DNA of 64,000 bases, from assembly GCA_947451145.1 (NCBI GenBank), contig CANFXW010000015.1, positions 1-64,000 of the forward strand, given 5' to 3'. Position numbers and translations under genes: made by a program. Origin of the DNA: Sphingomonadaceae bacterium (GTDB taxonomy: Bacteria > Pseudomonadota > Alphaproteobacteria > Sphingomonadales > Sphingomonadaceae). Below the pieces are notes generated by a model that was not told the origin of the DNA, made no database searches, and saw only the letters and a program-made list of their open reading frames with translations. Shown one piece after another: positions 1 through 10,918 of this stretch (positions are counted from its first letter, which is position 1; every line of letters starts with the position of its first letter).

Positions 1-110
1 AGGTGATCTACCCGCACTCCACCCGCCGCCGGATTGCTCTGGGGCTGAGGAAGCTGCGGAACAAGAGCCTCGAAAATCCGTGGAAGAAGCACGATAATAT
101 TCCGCTGTAA
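1..110 (+). CDS. pccB: propionyl-CoA carboxylase beta subunit, C-terminal end (partial)
   Basis: Only the last 35 codons are in the window (frame starting at base 3, TAA at 108-110). The C-terminus reads NPWKKHDNIPL, which matches the conserved end of PCC beta chains (human PCCB ends in RPWRKHANIPL, from memory). The beta subunit is the carboxyltransferase half of propionyl-CoA carboxylase, making methylmalonyl-CoA. Its biotin-carrying partner pccA lies 6 kb downstream on the same strand, and the genes between them belong to the same pathway, which supports the call. The gene starts outside the window. Confidence 0.8.
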   Translation, partial: VIYPHSTRRRIALGLRKLRNKSLENPWKKHDNIPL

Positions 111-129
111 GCGGCCAAGGAACTAGATC

Positions 130-1308
130 ATGCAAGACATCTACATCGTCAGCGGCGTTCGTACCGCGATCGGCGACTTTGGTGGTAGCCTCAAGGGCTT
201 CATGCCCTCAGACCTTGGCGGCCTCGTTGCAACCGAGGCTCTCGCCCGCGCATGCGTTGAGCCTGAGGCTGTGCAGCATGTCGTGATCGGGCAGGTCATG
301 CCGACCAGCGCGCGGGACGAGATGCTCAGCCGCGCCATCGCGCTCAAGGCTGGCGTTCCCTATTCCGTCCCCGCGCTGACACTGAACCGCCTGTGCGGCT
401 CGGGCGTGGAGGCGATCATCTCGGCGGCGCGTCTGATGCAGACTGGTGAAGCCTCGATCACGCTGGCTGGCGGCGCGGAATCGATGTCGAACGTGCCCTA
501 CCATGACCACGGCGTGCGCTGGGGCAAGAAGATGGGCGACAACACGCAGGAAGACGCGCTGACCGTCGGCTTGCAGGATGCGCTCGGCGGCTATCACATG
601 GGCATCACGGCGGAAAACTGCGCGACACGCCATCAGGTGACCCGCGAAGAGCAGGACGCTCTGGCGCTCGAAGGCCACCAACGCGCCTGCGCCGCGATTG
701 CCGAGGGCCGATTCAAGGACCAGATCCTTGGCATCGAGATCAAGACCCGCAAGGGCGTGACCGTGTTCGACACCGACGAGCACCCGCGCGCCGATACCAG
801 CGCCGAATCTCTTGCCGCCATGCGTCCGGCCTTCAAGAAGGACGGCACGGTAACCGCCGCCAATGCCTCCGGCATCAATGATGGCGCAGCGGCTGTCGTT
901 CTGGCCACCGGCGCGGAAGTCGAGAAGCGCGGGCTCAAGCCTTTGGCCAAGATCGTCGCCTGGGGCCACGCTGGTGTGGAACCGGAATACATGGGCGAAG
1001 GCCCGATCAAGGCCGTGCCGATCGCGCTGGAACGCGCCGGGCTGACACTCGCCCAGATGGACGTGATCGAAGCCAATGAGGCTTTCGCCGCTCAGGCGCT
1101 CTCGGTCGCTAAGGTGCTGGGTTTTGACCGCGCCAAGCTGAACCCCAACGGCTCGGGCGTCGCGCTCGGCCATCCGGTTGGCGCAACCGGCTGCATCCTG
1201 ACGGTCAAGGCGGCCTATGAGCTGCAGCGCACGGGCGGCAAATACGGCCTGATCACCATGTGCATCGGCGGCGGGCAGGGCATCGCCATGATTATCGAGA
1301 GGGTTTGA
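130..1308 (+). CDS. acetyl-CoA acetyltransferase / beta-ketothiolase
   Basis: Thiolase of 392 residues, the usual length for biosynthetic or degradative homotetrameric thiolases. The three catalytic residues sit at the positions known from Zoogloea thiolase: Cys89 in LNRLCGSG, His348 in GHPVGATG and Cys378 in CIGGGQG. NEAFAAQ is also present. It condenses or cleaves (3-keto)acyl-CoA. It starts 19 bases after pccB and ends 2 bases before the epimerase gene, so it belongs to the propionyl-CoA operon. There it may release propionyl-CoA from 2-methylacetoacetyl-CoA or odd-chain ketoacyl-CoA; the exact substrate cannot be read from the sequence. Confidence 0.9.
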   Translation: MQDIYIVSGVRTAIGDFGGSLKGFMPSDLGGLVATEALARACVEPEAVQHVVIGQVMPTSARDEMLSRAIALKAGVPYSVPALTLNRLCGSGVEAIISAARLMQTGEASITLAGGAESMSNVPYHDHGVRWGKKMGDNTQEDALTVGLQDALGGYHMGITAENCATRHQVTREEQDALALEGHQRACAAIAEGRFKDQILGIEIKTRKGVTVFDTDEHPRADTSAESLAAMRPAFKKDGTVTAANASGINDGAAAVVLATGAEVEKRGLKPLAKIVAWGHAGVEPEYMGEGPIKAVPIALERAGLTLAQMDVIEANEAFAAQALSVAKVLGFDRAKLNPNGSGVALGHPVGATGCILTVKAAYELQRTGGKYGLITMCIGGGQGIAMIIERV

Positions 1309-1310
1309 CC

Positions 1311-1760
1311 ATGAAGCTCGGCAGACTGAACCACATCGGCGTCGCCACGCCTGATCTTGACGCCTCGATCGCCTTCTATCGCGATGTCATGGGCGCGAGC
1401 GACATTACCGAGCCTTTCGTGCTGGAATCGCAGCAGGTTCGCGTCTGCTTCGTGAATACGCCCGGCGAAGTTAACGCCTCTGGGGCAACCGCAGGCACGC
1501 AGATCGAACTGCTCCAGCCCACGGCGGCGGATTCGGCTGTCGGCAAGTGGCTGGAAAAGAACCCGCTCGGCGGCCAGCACCACATTTGCTACGAAGTGCC
1601 GGACATTCACGTCGCCAAGGCCGAATTTGAAGCGATGGGCAAGCGCGTCCTCGGCGAACCCCGCATCGGCGCGCACGGCACGCTGATCATCTTCGTCCAC
1701 CCCAAGGACATGGGCGGCATGCTGACCGAGATCATGGAAACGCCGAAAGGGGCGCATTGA
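1311..1760 (+). CDS. mce: methylmalonyl-CoA epimerase
   Basis: A 149-residue VOC (glyoxalase-fold) protein. Signatures are LNHIGVATPDL with metal-ligand His8, a central GGQHHICYEV with the second histidine, and GMLTEIME carrying the acidic ligand. It interconverts (S)- and (R)-methylmalonyl-CoA so that the carboxylase product can enter the B12 mutase. The ATG at 1311 is chosen because it gives the family length and the conserved N-terminus; upstream codons in this frame overlap the thiolase. The stop overlaps the next start (TGATG), suggesting translational coupling. The operon also contains pccA, pccB and the mutase. Confidence 0.93.
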   Translation: MKLGRLNHIGVATPDLDASIAFYRDVMGASDITEPFVLESQQVRVCFVNTPGEVNASGATAGTQIELLQPTAADSAVGKWLEKNPLGGQHHICYEVPDIHVAKAEFEAMGKRVLGEPRIGAHGTLIIFVHPKDMGGMLTEIMETPKGAH

Positions 1761-2542
1761 TGAGCTACGAACGCGTCACGCTGGAATTTGACGGCGATGT
1801 CGCCGTCCTCACGCTCAATCACCCGGAGACGCGCAACGCGCTTTCCTGGCCGCTGGCGCGTGAACTGGGTGATGCGCTCGACAACCTAGGCAATGCCCGC
1901 GCACTGGTGATAACCGGGGCTGGAAAAGGCTTCTGCTCGGGCGGCGATATGAGTTCGGAGGTGCCAGAGGGCAAAGGCTTTGGCGACATGATCAAGCAGG
2001 GCCTGATTGATGCGGTCAATCCGGCGATGCGCAAGATTGCCGCGCTGAAGATTCCCGTCGTTGCCGCGGTAAACGGCGCGGCGGCGGGGGCAGGGGCACC
2101 GCTCGCGCTGCATGCCGACTTCGTCATCGCTGGTGAGAACGCCTTCTTCTATTTCGCTTTCCCCAATGTCGGCCTCGCGCTTGATGCCGGTTCCAGCTGG
2201 ATCTTGCCGCGTCTGGTTGGCAATGCCCGGGCAAACGAAGCGCTTATCCTCGCCGAACGCATTCCGGCAGCCAAGGCGCTCGACTGGGGCATGATCTACA
2301 AGGTCGTGCCGGATGAAGTTCTGCTGGCCGAGGCAAAGGCGCTCGCTGCGCGCCTCGCAACCGGTCCTACTATCTCCTATGGCCAGATCCGTCAGGCGGT
2401 TTTGGCTGGCTGGTCGTCAACCTATGAACAGGCGCTGCTCACCGAAGAGGAAGCCCAGCGCATTTCCGGCAACTCGGCAGACTGTGCTGAGGCTGTTTCC
2501 GCATTTCTTGAAAAACGCGCACCCGTATTCCGGGGCGAATGA
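1760..2542 (+). CDS. enoyl-CoA hydratase/isomerase family protein
   Basis: Crotonase-fold protein of 260 residues. The oxyanion-hole segment [10 protein letters not shown] and the second loop [16 protein letters not shown] are present. The central catalytic region reads [21 protein letters not shown] and lacks one of the usual glutamates, so the exact reaction (hydration, isomerisation or another) is uncertain. ATG at 1760 overlaps the mce stop. The position between epimerase and mutase suggests a beta-oxidation step feeding propionyl-CoA production. Confidence 0.85.
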   Translation: MSYERVTLEFDGDVAVLTLNHPETRNALSWPLARELGDALDNLGNARALVITGAGKGFCSGGDMSSEVPEGKGFGDMIKQGLIDAVNPAMRKIAALKIPVVAAVNGAAAGAGAPLALHADFVIAGENAFFYFAFPNVGLALDAGSSWILPRLVGNARANEALILAERIPAAKALDWGMIYKVVPDEVLLAEAKALAARLATGPTISYGQIRQAVLAGWSSTYEQALLTEEEAQRISGNSADCAEAVSAFLEKRAPVFRGE

Positions 2543-2550
2543 GGCATATC

Positions 2551-4671
<2,121 letters not shown>

Positions 4672-4687
4672 GGGAGTGCTTGGGGGC

Positions 4688-4954
4688 ATGAAGTACCTGT
4701 TTCATCTGGTGATGCTGGTTGTCGTGGCCGATCTGGTGATGGCGTTGGCGGGGTATAGCCTGAACTATGATCGCCGCATCGTGCAGCCCGGCGAAAGCTA
4801 TTTTGCCGAGGAATTCGGTGATCTTGGCGCGCAGAAAACGCCTACGCTGGCTTGCCGTTACTGGACAGGCATCGGCTCGCGCTTTGCGATCTACCAGTAT
4901 GGCACCGAAGGTGATGCCAAGTCTGACTGCCCGACCTTTCTGAAGAGGCAATGA
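4688..4954 (+). CDS. small hypothetical protein with N-terminal membrane segment
   Basis: An 88-residue protein with a hydrophobic N-terminal helix ([19 protein letters not shown]), either a signal anchor or an uncleaved signal. It is followed by a short soluble tail with two cysteines (TLACRYW and KSDCPTF) that could pair in the periplasm. GGGGG precedes the ATG at 4688. It lies between the mutase and bioB genes in the same direction. I recognise no family. Confidence 0.6.
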   Translation: MKYLFHLVMLVVVADLVMALAGYSLNYDRRIVQPGESYFAEEFGDLGAQKTPTLACRYWTGIGSRFAIYQYGTEGDAKSDCPTFLKRQ

Positions 4955-4958
4955 TCCT

Positions 4959-6002
4959 TTGACCACTAGCCAAGCCCGTAATGACTGGACGCGCGAGGAA
5001 ATCGCCGCGCTGTTTGACCTGCCGTTTACCGAGCTGGTTTTCCGCGCGGCCGAGATCCACCGGCAGTCCTTCGATCCGGCCGAGGTGCAGCTTTCCACGC
5101 TGCTCTCGATCAAGACTGGCGGCTGCGTGGAGGATTGCGGCTATTGCTCGCAGTCGGTGAAGGCGGATTCGGGCGTGAAAGCCACCAAGCTGATGGGTGT
5201 TTCCGAAGTGCTGCAATCGGCGGCGCGGGCAAAGGATCATGGCTCCACCCGCTTCTGCATGGGCGCCGCCTGGCGCAACCCCAAGGACCGCGACATGCCC
5301 GCCATCATCGAGATGGTGAAGGGCGTGCGTGAAATGGGGCTGGAAACCTGCATGACACTGGGCATGTTGACCGACTCTCAGGCCGATATGCTGGCCGATG
5401 CAGGCCTCGATTACTACAACCACAACGTCGATACGTCGCCCGAACGCTATGGTGAGGTGATCACCACGCGCACCATGGAAGATCGGCTCGATACGCTGGG
5501 CCAGGTGCGCCGCGCCGGGATCAACGTCTGCTCGGGCGGCATCGTCGGCATGGGCGAGACGCGGGCCGACCGCGTGGGCTTCATCCACACCCTCGCCACG
5601 CTGCCCGATCACCCGCAATCGGTGCCGGTCAACGCGCTGGTGCCGGTCAAGGGCACGGTGCTGGGCGATATGCTGGCCGACACGCCGCTGGCGAAGATCG
5701 ACGACGTGGAGTTCGTCCGCACGGTCGCAGTGGCGCGGATCACCATGCCGAAATCGATGGTGAGGTTGTCTGCAGGCCGCGAATCAATGAGCGAGATGAC
5801 GCAGGCCATGTGCTTCCTAGCGGGCGCGAACTCGATCTTCACCGGCGACAAGCTGCTGACGGCTCCGAACGCCGGGGATGACAATGACGCCGCGATGTTC
5901 GCGCGGTTGGGGCTGAAGGTGATGGCTATTCAGCAGACCGAAGCGGAAGTTGCGGCGGAGCGGATGCCGAAGGGCTGCGTGAAGCTGGAGGCGTTTGGGT
6001 GA
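4959..6002 (+). CDS. bioB: biotin synthase
   Basis: Radical-SAM enzyme of 347 residues that inserts sulfur into dethiobiotin. The 4Fe-4S/SAM motif CxxxCxxC is Cys56, Cys60 and Cys63 ([13 protein letters not shown]). Later blocks HNVDTSPE and the [10 protein letters not shown] loop are typical of BioB. The start appears to be TTG at 4959, with GAGG about 10 bases upstream; no ATG gives the conserved N-terminus. No other bio genes are adjacent. The gene sits inside the propionyl-CoA carboxylase operon, which would couple cofactor supply to a biotin-dependent enzyme. Confidence 0.95.
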   Translation: MTTSQARNDWTREEIAALFDLPFTELVFRAAEIHRQSFDPAEVQLSTLLSIKTGGCVEDCGYCSQSVKADSGVKATKLMGVSEVLQSAARAKDHGSTRFCMGAAWRNPKDRDMPAIIEMVKGVREMGLETCMTLGMLTDSQADMLADAGLDYYNHNVDTSPERYGEVITTRTMEDRLDTLGQVRRAGINVCSGGIVGMGETRADRVGFIHTLATLPDHPQSVPVNALVPVKGTVLGDMLADTPLAKIDDVEFVRTVAVARITMPKSMVRLSAGRESMSEMTQAMCFLAGANSIFTGDKLLTAPNAGDDNDAAMFARLGLKVMAIQQTEAEVAAERMPKGCVKLEAFG

Positions 6003-6187
6003 ACCCATTCAGCCTCTTGAAGGCTATAGCATTTTGGGTTTCGGACTTGCTGACAGGGCGTAATATGCTCCTGCTCCAGATGCGACACCCACTTCTTTAT
6101 TGGTCACTGGCAATTCCGGTGGCCATCTTACCGATGGTTGCCGTTTTTGCGGCGGCACTGTGGTTCGATGGAATTATAAGTTTTTGA
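5999..6187 (+). CDS. small putative membrane protein
   Basis: An ORF of 62 residues starting with GTG and overlapping the bioB stop by four bases; an internal ATG at 6065 would give 40 residues. It has a basic/hydrophobic N-terminus and one clear transmembrane helix near residues 33-57 ([22 protein letters not shown]). It sits between bioB and pccA on the same strand. No family is recognised. It fills an otherwise empty 200-base gap, so a real small gene is plausible but not proven. Confidence 0.45.
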   Translation: MNPFSLLKAIAFWVSDLLTGRNMLLLQMRHPLLYWSLAIPVAILPMVAVFAAALWFDGIISF

Positions 6188-6211
6188 GTTAATCTCGCGT
6201 CAGGGAAACAG

Positions 6212-8233
6212 ATGTTCAAAAAAATCCTCATCGCCAACCGTGGTGAAATCGCCTGCCGGGTCATCAAGACGGCCCGCCGCATGGGTATTGCTACCGTCGC
6301 GGTCTATTCGGATGCCGATGCGCGTGCGCCGTTCGTAAGGATGGCGGACGAGGCGGTGCATATCGGGCCTTCGCCTGCTTCGGAGAGCTACCTGATCGCC
6401 GACAAGATCATCGCCGCGGCCAAGCAGACCGGCGCCGATGCGGTTCATCCGGGCTATGGTTTCCTCTCCGAGCGCACCTCGTTTGCCGAGGCGCTGGCCA
6501 AGGAAGGCATCGCCTTTGTCGGCCCGCCGGTGAACGCGATTGCCGCGATGGGGGACAAGATCGAGTCAAAGAAGCTCGCCAAGGCAGCCGGCGTCAATGT
6601 CGTCCCCGGCTTCGTCGGCGAGATCGAGGATACCGAGCACGCGGTGCGCATCTCGAACGAGATCGGCTATCCGGTGATGATGAAGGCCAGTGCCGGCGGC
6701 GGCGGCAAGGGCATGCGCCTTGCCTACAACGAAAAGGACGTGCGCGAAGGCTTTGAAGCGACCAAGCGCGAAGGCCTGAACTCGTTCGGCGATGACCGCG
6801 TGTTCATCGAAAAGTTCATCCTCAACCCGCGCCACATCGAGATCCAGATCCTCGGCGACCAGCACGGCAACATTCTCTATCTCAACGAGCGCGAATGCTC
6901 GATCCAGCGCCGCCACCAGAAGGTGGTTGAAGAAGCGCCATCGCCCTTCGTCACGCCCAAGATGCGCAAAGCAATGGGCGAGCAGTGCGTCGCACTGAGC
7001 CGCGCAGTGGGCTATTACTCGGCGGGTACAGTCGAACTGATCGTCTCGGGCGCGGACCCGACGGGCGAGAGCTTCTACTTCCTCGAAATGAACACCCGCC
7101 TGCAGGTGGAACACCCCGTCACCGAAGCGATTACCGGCATCGATCTGGTCGAACAGATGATCCGCGTCGCTGCTGGCGAGAAGCTCTCGATGACGCAGGA
7201 CGACATCAAGATCGATGGCTGGGCGATCGAAAACCGCGTGTACGCCGAAGATCCCTATCGCGGATTCCTGCCTTCGACAGGCCGCCTCGTGCGCTACAAC
7301 CCGCCAGTCGATGGCTGGACGGACGACGGCGCAGAGAACGGTCGCCGCGGCGTTGACGGCATCCGCGTTGATGACGGCGTCTATGAAGGCGGCGAAGTGT
7401 CGATGTTCTATGACCCGATGATCGCCAAGCTGATCACGTGGGGGCAGACCCGCGATGAAGCAGCCGACAAGCAGATCGCCGCGCTCGACAGCTTCGAGAT
7501 TGAAGGCTTGGGCCACAACATCGATTTCGTCTCGGCCATCATGCAGCACCCGCGCTTCCGTTCGGGTGAGCTGACCACCGGATTCATTGCCGAGGAATAC
7601 CCTGAGGGCTTCCACGGCGCGGCGACATCGGACGAGACCAAGGCGAACATCGCCGCCGTCGCCGGCTTCATCGCCACCGCTCGCGCCGACCGTGCGCGGC
7701 AGGTCGATGGCCAGCTCGCCGATCCGCTCGATGCCCCCGCCGAATGGTCAGTGAAGATCGGCGACCGCCGCTTTGAGGTGAGCCTTGTAGGCGAGGACAT
7801 CACCGTGGACGGCGCTCCCGTTGACCTCGTGATGGAATATACCCCCGGCGACCGTCTGGTTGAGGCTGAGGTCAACGGCGAAGTGCTCGGCATCAAGATC
7901 GAGCCCACCCGCAACGGCCTGAAAATGACCACGCGCGGGGCGATCCACCTGGTCGAGATCCTGCCATCACGTCTGGCGCGTCTGACCCAGCACATGATCG
8001 AAAAGGTGCCACCAGATCTCTCCAAGTTCCTGATCTGCCCGATGCCCGGCCTGCTCGTCGCGCTGCACGTGGCCGAGGGTGACAAGGTCGAGGCCGGACA
8101 GCCGCTCGCGGTGGTTGAAGCGATGAAGATGGAAAACATCCTCCGCGCCGAAAAGTCTGCCACGGTGAAGAAGGTCAACGCCGCTGCGGGTGAGAGCCTG
8201 GCGGTGGATGCGGTGATCCTCGAGCTGGAATGA
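6212..8233 (+). CDS. pccA: propionyl-CoA carboxylase alpha subunit (biotin carboxylase + biotin carrier)
   Basis: A protein of 673 residues. The biotin carboxylase domain occupies about 1-450 (glycine-rich ATP loop KASAGGGGKGM, FLEMNTRLQVEHPVTE). A PCC-type linker domain follows, and then a biotinyl domain whose acceptor is Lys639 in EAMKMEN, 34 residues from the end as in other carriers. It carboxylates biotin with ATP and bicarbonate and hands it to PccB. AGGGA precedes the ATG at 6212. The gene is overlapped at its 3' end by the thioesterase gene (ATGA). The length and neighbours favour propionyl- over acetyl- or methylcrotonyl-CoA carboxylase. Confidence 0.93.
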   Translation: MFKKILIANRGEIACRVIKTARRMGIATVAVYSDADARAPFVRMADEAVHIGPSPASESYLIADKIIAAAKQTGADAVHPGYGFLSERTSFAEALAKEGIAFVGPPVNAIAAMGDKIESKKLAKAAGVNVVPGFVGEIEDTEHAVRISNEIGYPVMMKASAGGGGKGMRLAYNEKDVREGFEATKREGLNSFGDDRVFIEKFILNPRHIEIQILGDQHGNILYLNERECSIQRRHQKVVEEAPSPFVTPKMRKAMGEQCVALSRAVGYYSAGTVELIVSGADPTGESFYFLEMNTRLQVEHPVTEAITGIDLVEQMIRVAAGEKLSMTQDDIKIDGWAIENRVYAEDPYRGFLPSTGRLVRYNPPVDGWTDDGAENGRRGVDGIRVDDGVYEGGEVSMFYDPMIAKLITWGQTRDEAADKQIAALDSFEIEGLGHNIDFVSAIMQHPRFRSGELTTGFIAEEYPEGFHGAATSDETKANIAAVAGFIATARADRARQVDGQLADPLDAPAEWSVKIGDRRFEVSLVGEDITVDGAPVDLVMEYTPGDRLVEAEVNGEVLGIKIEPTRNGLKMTTRGAIHLVEILPSRLARLTQHMIEKVPPDLSKFLICPMPGLLVALHVAEGDKVEAGQPLAVVEAMKMENILRAEKSATVKKVNAAAGESLAVDAVILELE

Positions 8234-9015
8234 GCTTTGCCGAACTGATTGCGGGGGCCGAGAACCGCGAGCATGGCTTAGCCATCACGGTTCCTGAGAC
8301 ATGGCTGCAGGGCCGAACCGCCTATGGCGGGTTCTCGGCAGCCGTCGCTCTCTCCGCTGCGATGAAGGTGGGCGGCGAGGGCTTGCCCCCCTTGCGCTCT
8401 GCGGTGGTGAGCTTTGTCGGCCCGGCTTATGGTGCCTTGGAAGCCCGCGCCCGGGTGCTGCGCCGGGGCAAGAACGCGACATGGATCGGCGCGGAACTGA
8501 CCCGCGAAGGCGAGGTGACGGCCACCGCTACTTTCGTCTTCATGGGGCCGGTTGAAAGCACGCTTCACCTCAACGATTGCCCGCCACCGGCCTATCTCTC
8601 GGCTCCTGAAGACGGCGCGACTTACAAGTCGCATCCGCTGATGCCGGCGTTCATGCGCGAGAACTTCGAGGCGCGTTTCGCCGTGCCCAAGTCTGATGCC
8701 AAGCAGCCTGAGCTGTGCTGGTGGGTGCGAATGAACGAGCGCGATGGTCTTGATCCGATGAGCGAAGTCCTGCTGATCGGCGATGCCTTGCCGCCCGGTG
8801 TCCTGCCGCTGCTGGGGGCAAGGGTGCCGGTCAGTTCGATGACCTGGCAGGTGAATTTGCTGACGCCTGCGCCGGTTACCCGCGATGGCTGGTTCCTGCT
8901 CCGCTCGCGCGGCGACTATGCCGAAACGGGCTGCTCCAGCCAGACAATGACTGTCTGGGATGCCAATGGCGCGCCAGTGGCTTCGGGCATGCAGTCTATC
9001 GCTGTGTTTGGCTGA
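8230..9015 (+). CDS. acyl-CoA thioesterase family protein (double hot-dog)
   Basis: A 261-residue protein that reads as two hot-dog domains in tandem. The first carries TAYGGFSAAVALSAAM and LRSAVVSFVGPAYG. The second carries MTWQVNLLTPAPVTRDGWFLLRSRGDYAETGCSSQTMTVWD. This is the TesB-like family that hydrolyses acyl-CoA to free acid and CoA. It overlaps the pccA stop by four bases and is the last gene of the operon, so it may relieve CoA sequestration when propionyl- or methylmalonyl-CoA builds up (inference). Its stop abuts the stop of convergent aroB (TGATCA). Confidence 0.85.
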   Translation: MSFAELIAGAENREHGLAITVPETWLQGRTAYGGFSAAVALSAAMKVGGEGLPPLRSAVVSFVGPAYGALEARARVLRRGKNATWIGAELTREGEVTATATFVFMGPVESTLHLNDCPPPAYLSAPEDGATYKSHPLMPAFMRENFEARFAVPKSDAKQPELCWWVRMNERDGLDPMSEVLLIGDALPPGVLPLLGARVPVSSMTWQVNLLTPAPVTRDGWFLLRSRGDYAETGCSSQTMTVWDANGAPVASGMQSIAVFG

Positions 9016-10122
9016 TCAGCCGCTCAGCTCTTCGTCCAGAAACGCTGCCACATCGTCCAGCACAACGTCCTTGGCCAGAAAAGCCTGGCCGATCCCGCGC
9101 ATCAGCAGGAAGGGCAGGGTGCCCGCGTCCATTTTCTTGTCGTGCAGCATATGGGCGACGAGTGTTCCGCCATCGCAGTTGAGCCCCAGCGCGGAGACTT
9201 CGTGCGGCATTCCGGCCTGGGCGAAATGGGCAGCGATCCGCGTGGCGTCGCTCGCTTCCATCAATCCGCGCCGCACCGAATAGCGAGCCGCCAGCACCAT
9301 GCCGAGCGCCACGCCCTCGCCATGCAGCAGTCGGTCCGAGAACCCGGTTTGCGCTTCGAGCGCATGGCCGAAGGTGTGGCCGAGGTTCAACAGCGCGCGA
9401 ACGCCGGTGGTTTCATGCTCGTCCTCGGCAACAATCCGCGCTTTGGCTTCAACCGAGCGGGCGATGGCAAATTCGCGCGCTGCCGGATCGCCCGTCAGCA
9501 GTTCCGCGCCGTGCGCCTCGCACCAGGCGAAGAACCCGGCATCCCCCAGCAGGCCGTATTTCACCACCTCGGCATAACCGGCAGCGACTTCACGGCGGGG
9601 CAGAGTGTCCAGCGCTTCGGGATCGGCGAGAACCAGCGAGGGCTGGTGGAATGCGCCGACAAGGTTCTTGCCTGCCGCCGTATTGATCGCCGTCTTGCCG
9701 CCAACACTCGAATCGACTTGCGCGAGCAGGGTGGTGGGGAGCTGGATGAACTTGCAGCCGCGCTTAAGGATCGCAGCAGCAAAGCCGGTGAGATCGCCGA
9801 TAACCCCGCCGCCAAGCGCCAGAATGTGATCGCCGCGATCAACTTCCTCGGCCAGCAACCAGTCAACCGTGGCGGCGAGTTCCTGCCAGCCCTTGGTCTG
9901 CTCGCCGGGCGGGAGGATGCGCCAGACTGCCTGTTTGCCTGCTGCGCTCAGCGAGGCTTCAACCTTGCCTCCCCATGCGGCGTGGACATTGGCATCGGTG
10001 ATAATCGGCACCCGCACCTTGCGCAGCCGCTCGCCGCACTCCTCGGCCACGCGGGTTAACAGGCCGGGGGCGACGCGGACTTCATAGGGGCGGCCAGCAA
10101 TGGCTACGGGGATCACAGCCAT
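9016..10122 (-). CDS. aroB: 3-dehydroquinate synthase
   Basis: A 368-residue NAD- and metal-dependent enzyme, second step of the shikimate pathway (DAHP to 3-dehydroquinate). The NAD-binding GGGVIGDLTGF, the QVDSSVGGKTAIN block, and the metal-ligand regions GYAEVVKYG (Glu), LGHTFGHALE (His) and LHGEGVALGM (His) are all present. It overlaps the 3' end of aroK by 10 bases, giving an aroK-aroB operon. Its stop codon directly abuts that of the convergent thioesterase gene. Confidence 0.96.
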   Translation of the reverse strand: MAVIPVAIAGRPYEVRVAPGLLTRVAEECGERLRKVRVPIITDANVHAAWGGKVEASLSAAGKQAVWRILPPGEQTKGWQELAATVDWLLAEEVDRGDHILALGGGVIGDLTGFAAAILKRGCKFIQLPTTLLAQVDSSVGGKTAINTAAGKNLVGAFHQPSLVLADPEALDTLPRREVAAGYAEVVKYGLLGDAGFFAWCEAHGAELLTGDPAAREFAIARSVEAKARIVAEDEHETTGVRALLNLGHTFGHALEAQTGFSDRLLHGEGVALGMVLAARYSVRRGLMEASDATRIAAHFAQAGMPHEVSALGLNCDGGTLVAHMLHDKKMDAGTLPFLLMRGIGQAFLAKDVVLDDVAAFLDEELSG

Positions 10123-10691
10123 GCTGAAATGTCCTTGATGATCTGCGCGACGGTTACGCTGTGGGGGGCATTGCCGCTGACAACCTTGATCGCCGCCTGC
10201 GAATAGAACGGTTCGCGTTCAGCCCGCAGACGGCCGAGGATTTCCCTGGGATCGCCCTGCTTCAAAAGCGGGCGATTGTCCTTGCGGCTTGTCCGCTCGA
10301 CCAGCGTATCGACATCGGAATCAAGCCACACCGAGATAGCGCGATCGAGAATCAGCTGGCGGGTGGAATCGTTGCAAAAGGCACCGCCGCCGGTGGCGAT
10401 GACCTTCGGTTTGTTGCCTGCCTCACCGATCAGGCGGGCGATCACGCGCCGCTCGCCATCGCGGAATTCGGCCTCGCCATGCTGTTCAAACATTTCGGGA
10501 ATGGTCATCTGGGCGGCTTCTTCGATCGCTTCATCGGCATCGACGAAGGCCAGATGCAGCACCTGCGCCAGTTTGCGCCCCACCGTTGTCTTGCCGACGC
10601 CCATCATTCCGACGAGCACGATTGGCCGATCGATCCGTTCGGCAAGCGCGCTTATTTCATCGCCTGACAGGGTTTGCTCAACAAGGTCCAT
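10113..10691 (-). CDS. aroK: shikimate kinase
   Basis: A 192-residue P-loop kinase with Walker A GMMGVGKTTVG at residues 28-38, the substrate-binding DADEAIEE and EFRDGERRV blocks, and the GGGAF loop. It phosphorylates shikimate with ATP. It is first in an aroK-aroB operon transcribed leftward. The upstream region (10692-10774) is shared with a divergent rightward operon. Confidence 0.95.
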   Translation of the reverse strand: MDLVEQTLSGDEISALAERIDRPIVLVGMMGVGKTTVGRKLAQVLHLAFVDADEAIEEAAQMTIPEMFEQHGEAEFRDGERRVIARLIGEAGNKPKVIATGGGAFCNDSTRQLILDRAISVWLDSDVDTLVERTSRKDNRPLLKQGDPREILGRLRAEREPFYSQAAIKVVSGNAPHSVTVAQIIKDISAWL

Positions 10692-10774
10692 TGCAGCGCC
10701 GCCTATACTTGCGATAAGCCGTTATGCAAACCAGAGGGTGGCGCGGGATAACCCGTCCAAGCACAGGATCGCAG

Positions 10775-10918
10775 ATGGAAGTGCCAAGGCGCAAGAAGAT
10801 GATGGTTGGCGTTGTGGTCGGCGCGGCAGTGCTTGTCGCCTATGCGTGGTTCGATGGCGGCAGCCAGTCGCTGCATACCATTTCGCAGGATCTGGCCGTT
10901 CCGGGGGATGCCCGGTGA
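10775..10918 (+). CDS. small single-pass membrane protein
   Basis: About 47 residues: a basic N-terminus (VPRRKKM), one transmembrane helix (MVGVVVGAAVLVAYAWF) and a short polar tail. The ATG at 10775 is favoured by AGGA about 6 bases upstream; an ATG at 10724 would add 17 residues. The stop overlaps the GTG start of the next gene (GTGA), so the two are probably translated together. No family is recognised. The arrangement suggests an inner-membrane partner for the exported 607-residue protein. Confidence 0.6.
   Translation: MEVPRRKKMMVGVVVGAAVLVAYAWFDGGSQSLHTISQDLAVPGDAR

Noticed and set aside
208..1173. 321-codon minus-strand frame opposite the thiolase; similar long antisense frames at 13581-14813, 19786-21246, 37619-39097 and 54573-55994
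   Set aside because: Each lies opposite an unambiguous conserved gene and has the composition typical of reverse-complement GC-rich coding DNA.
10276..10914. N-terminal extension of the 607-residue exported protein, giving one long frame of 820 codons from 10276
   Set aside because: The first part is antisense to aroK and low in plausibility. A signal peptide begins exactly at GTG 10915, which overlaps the preceding stop.
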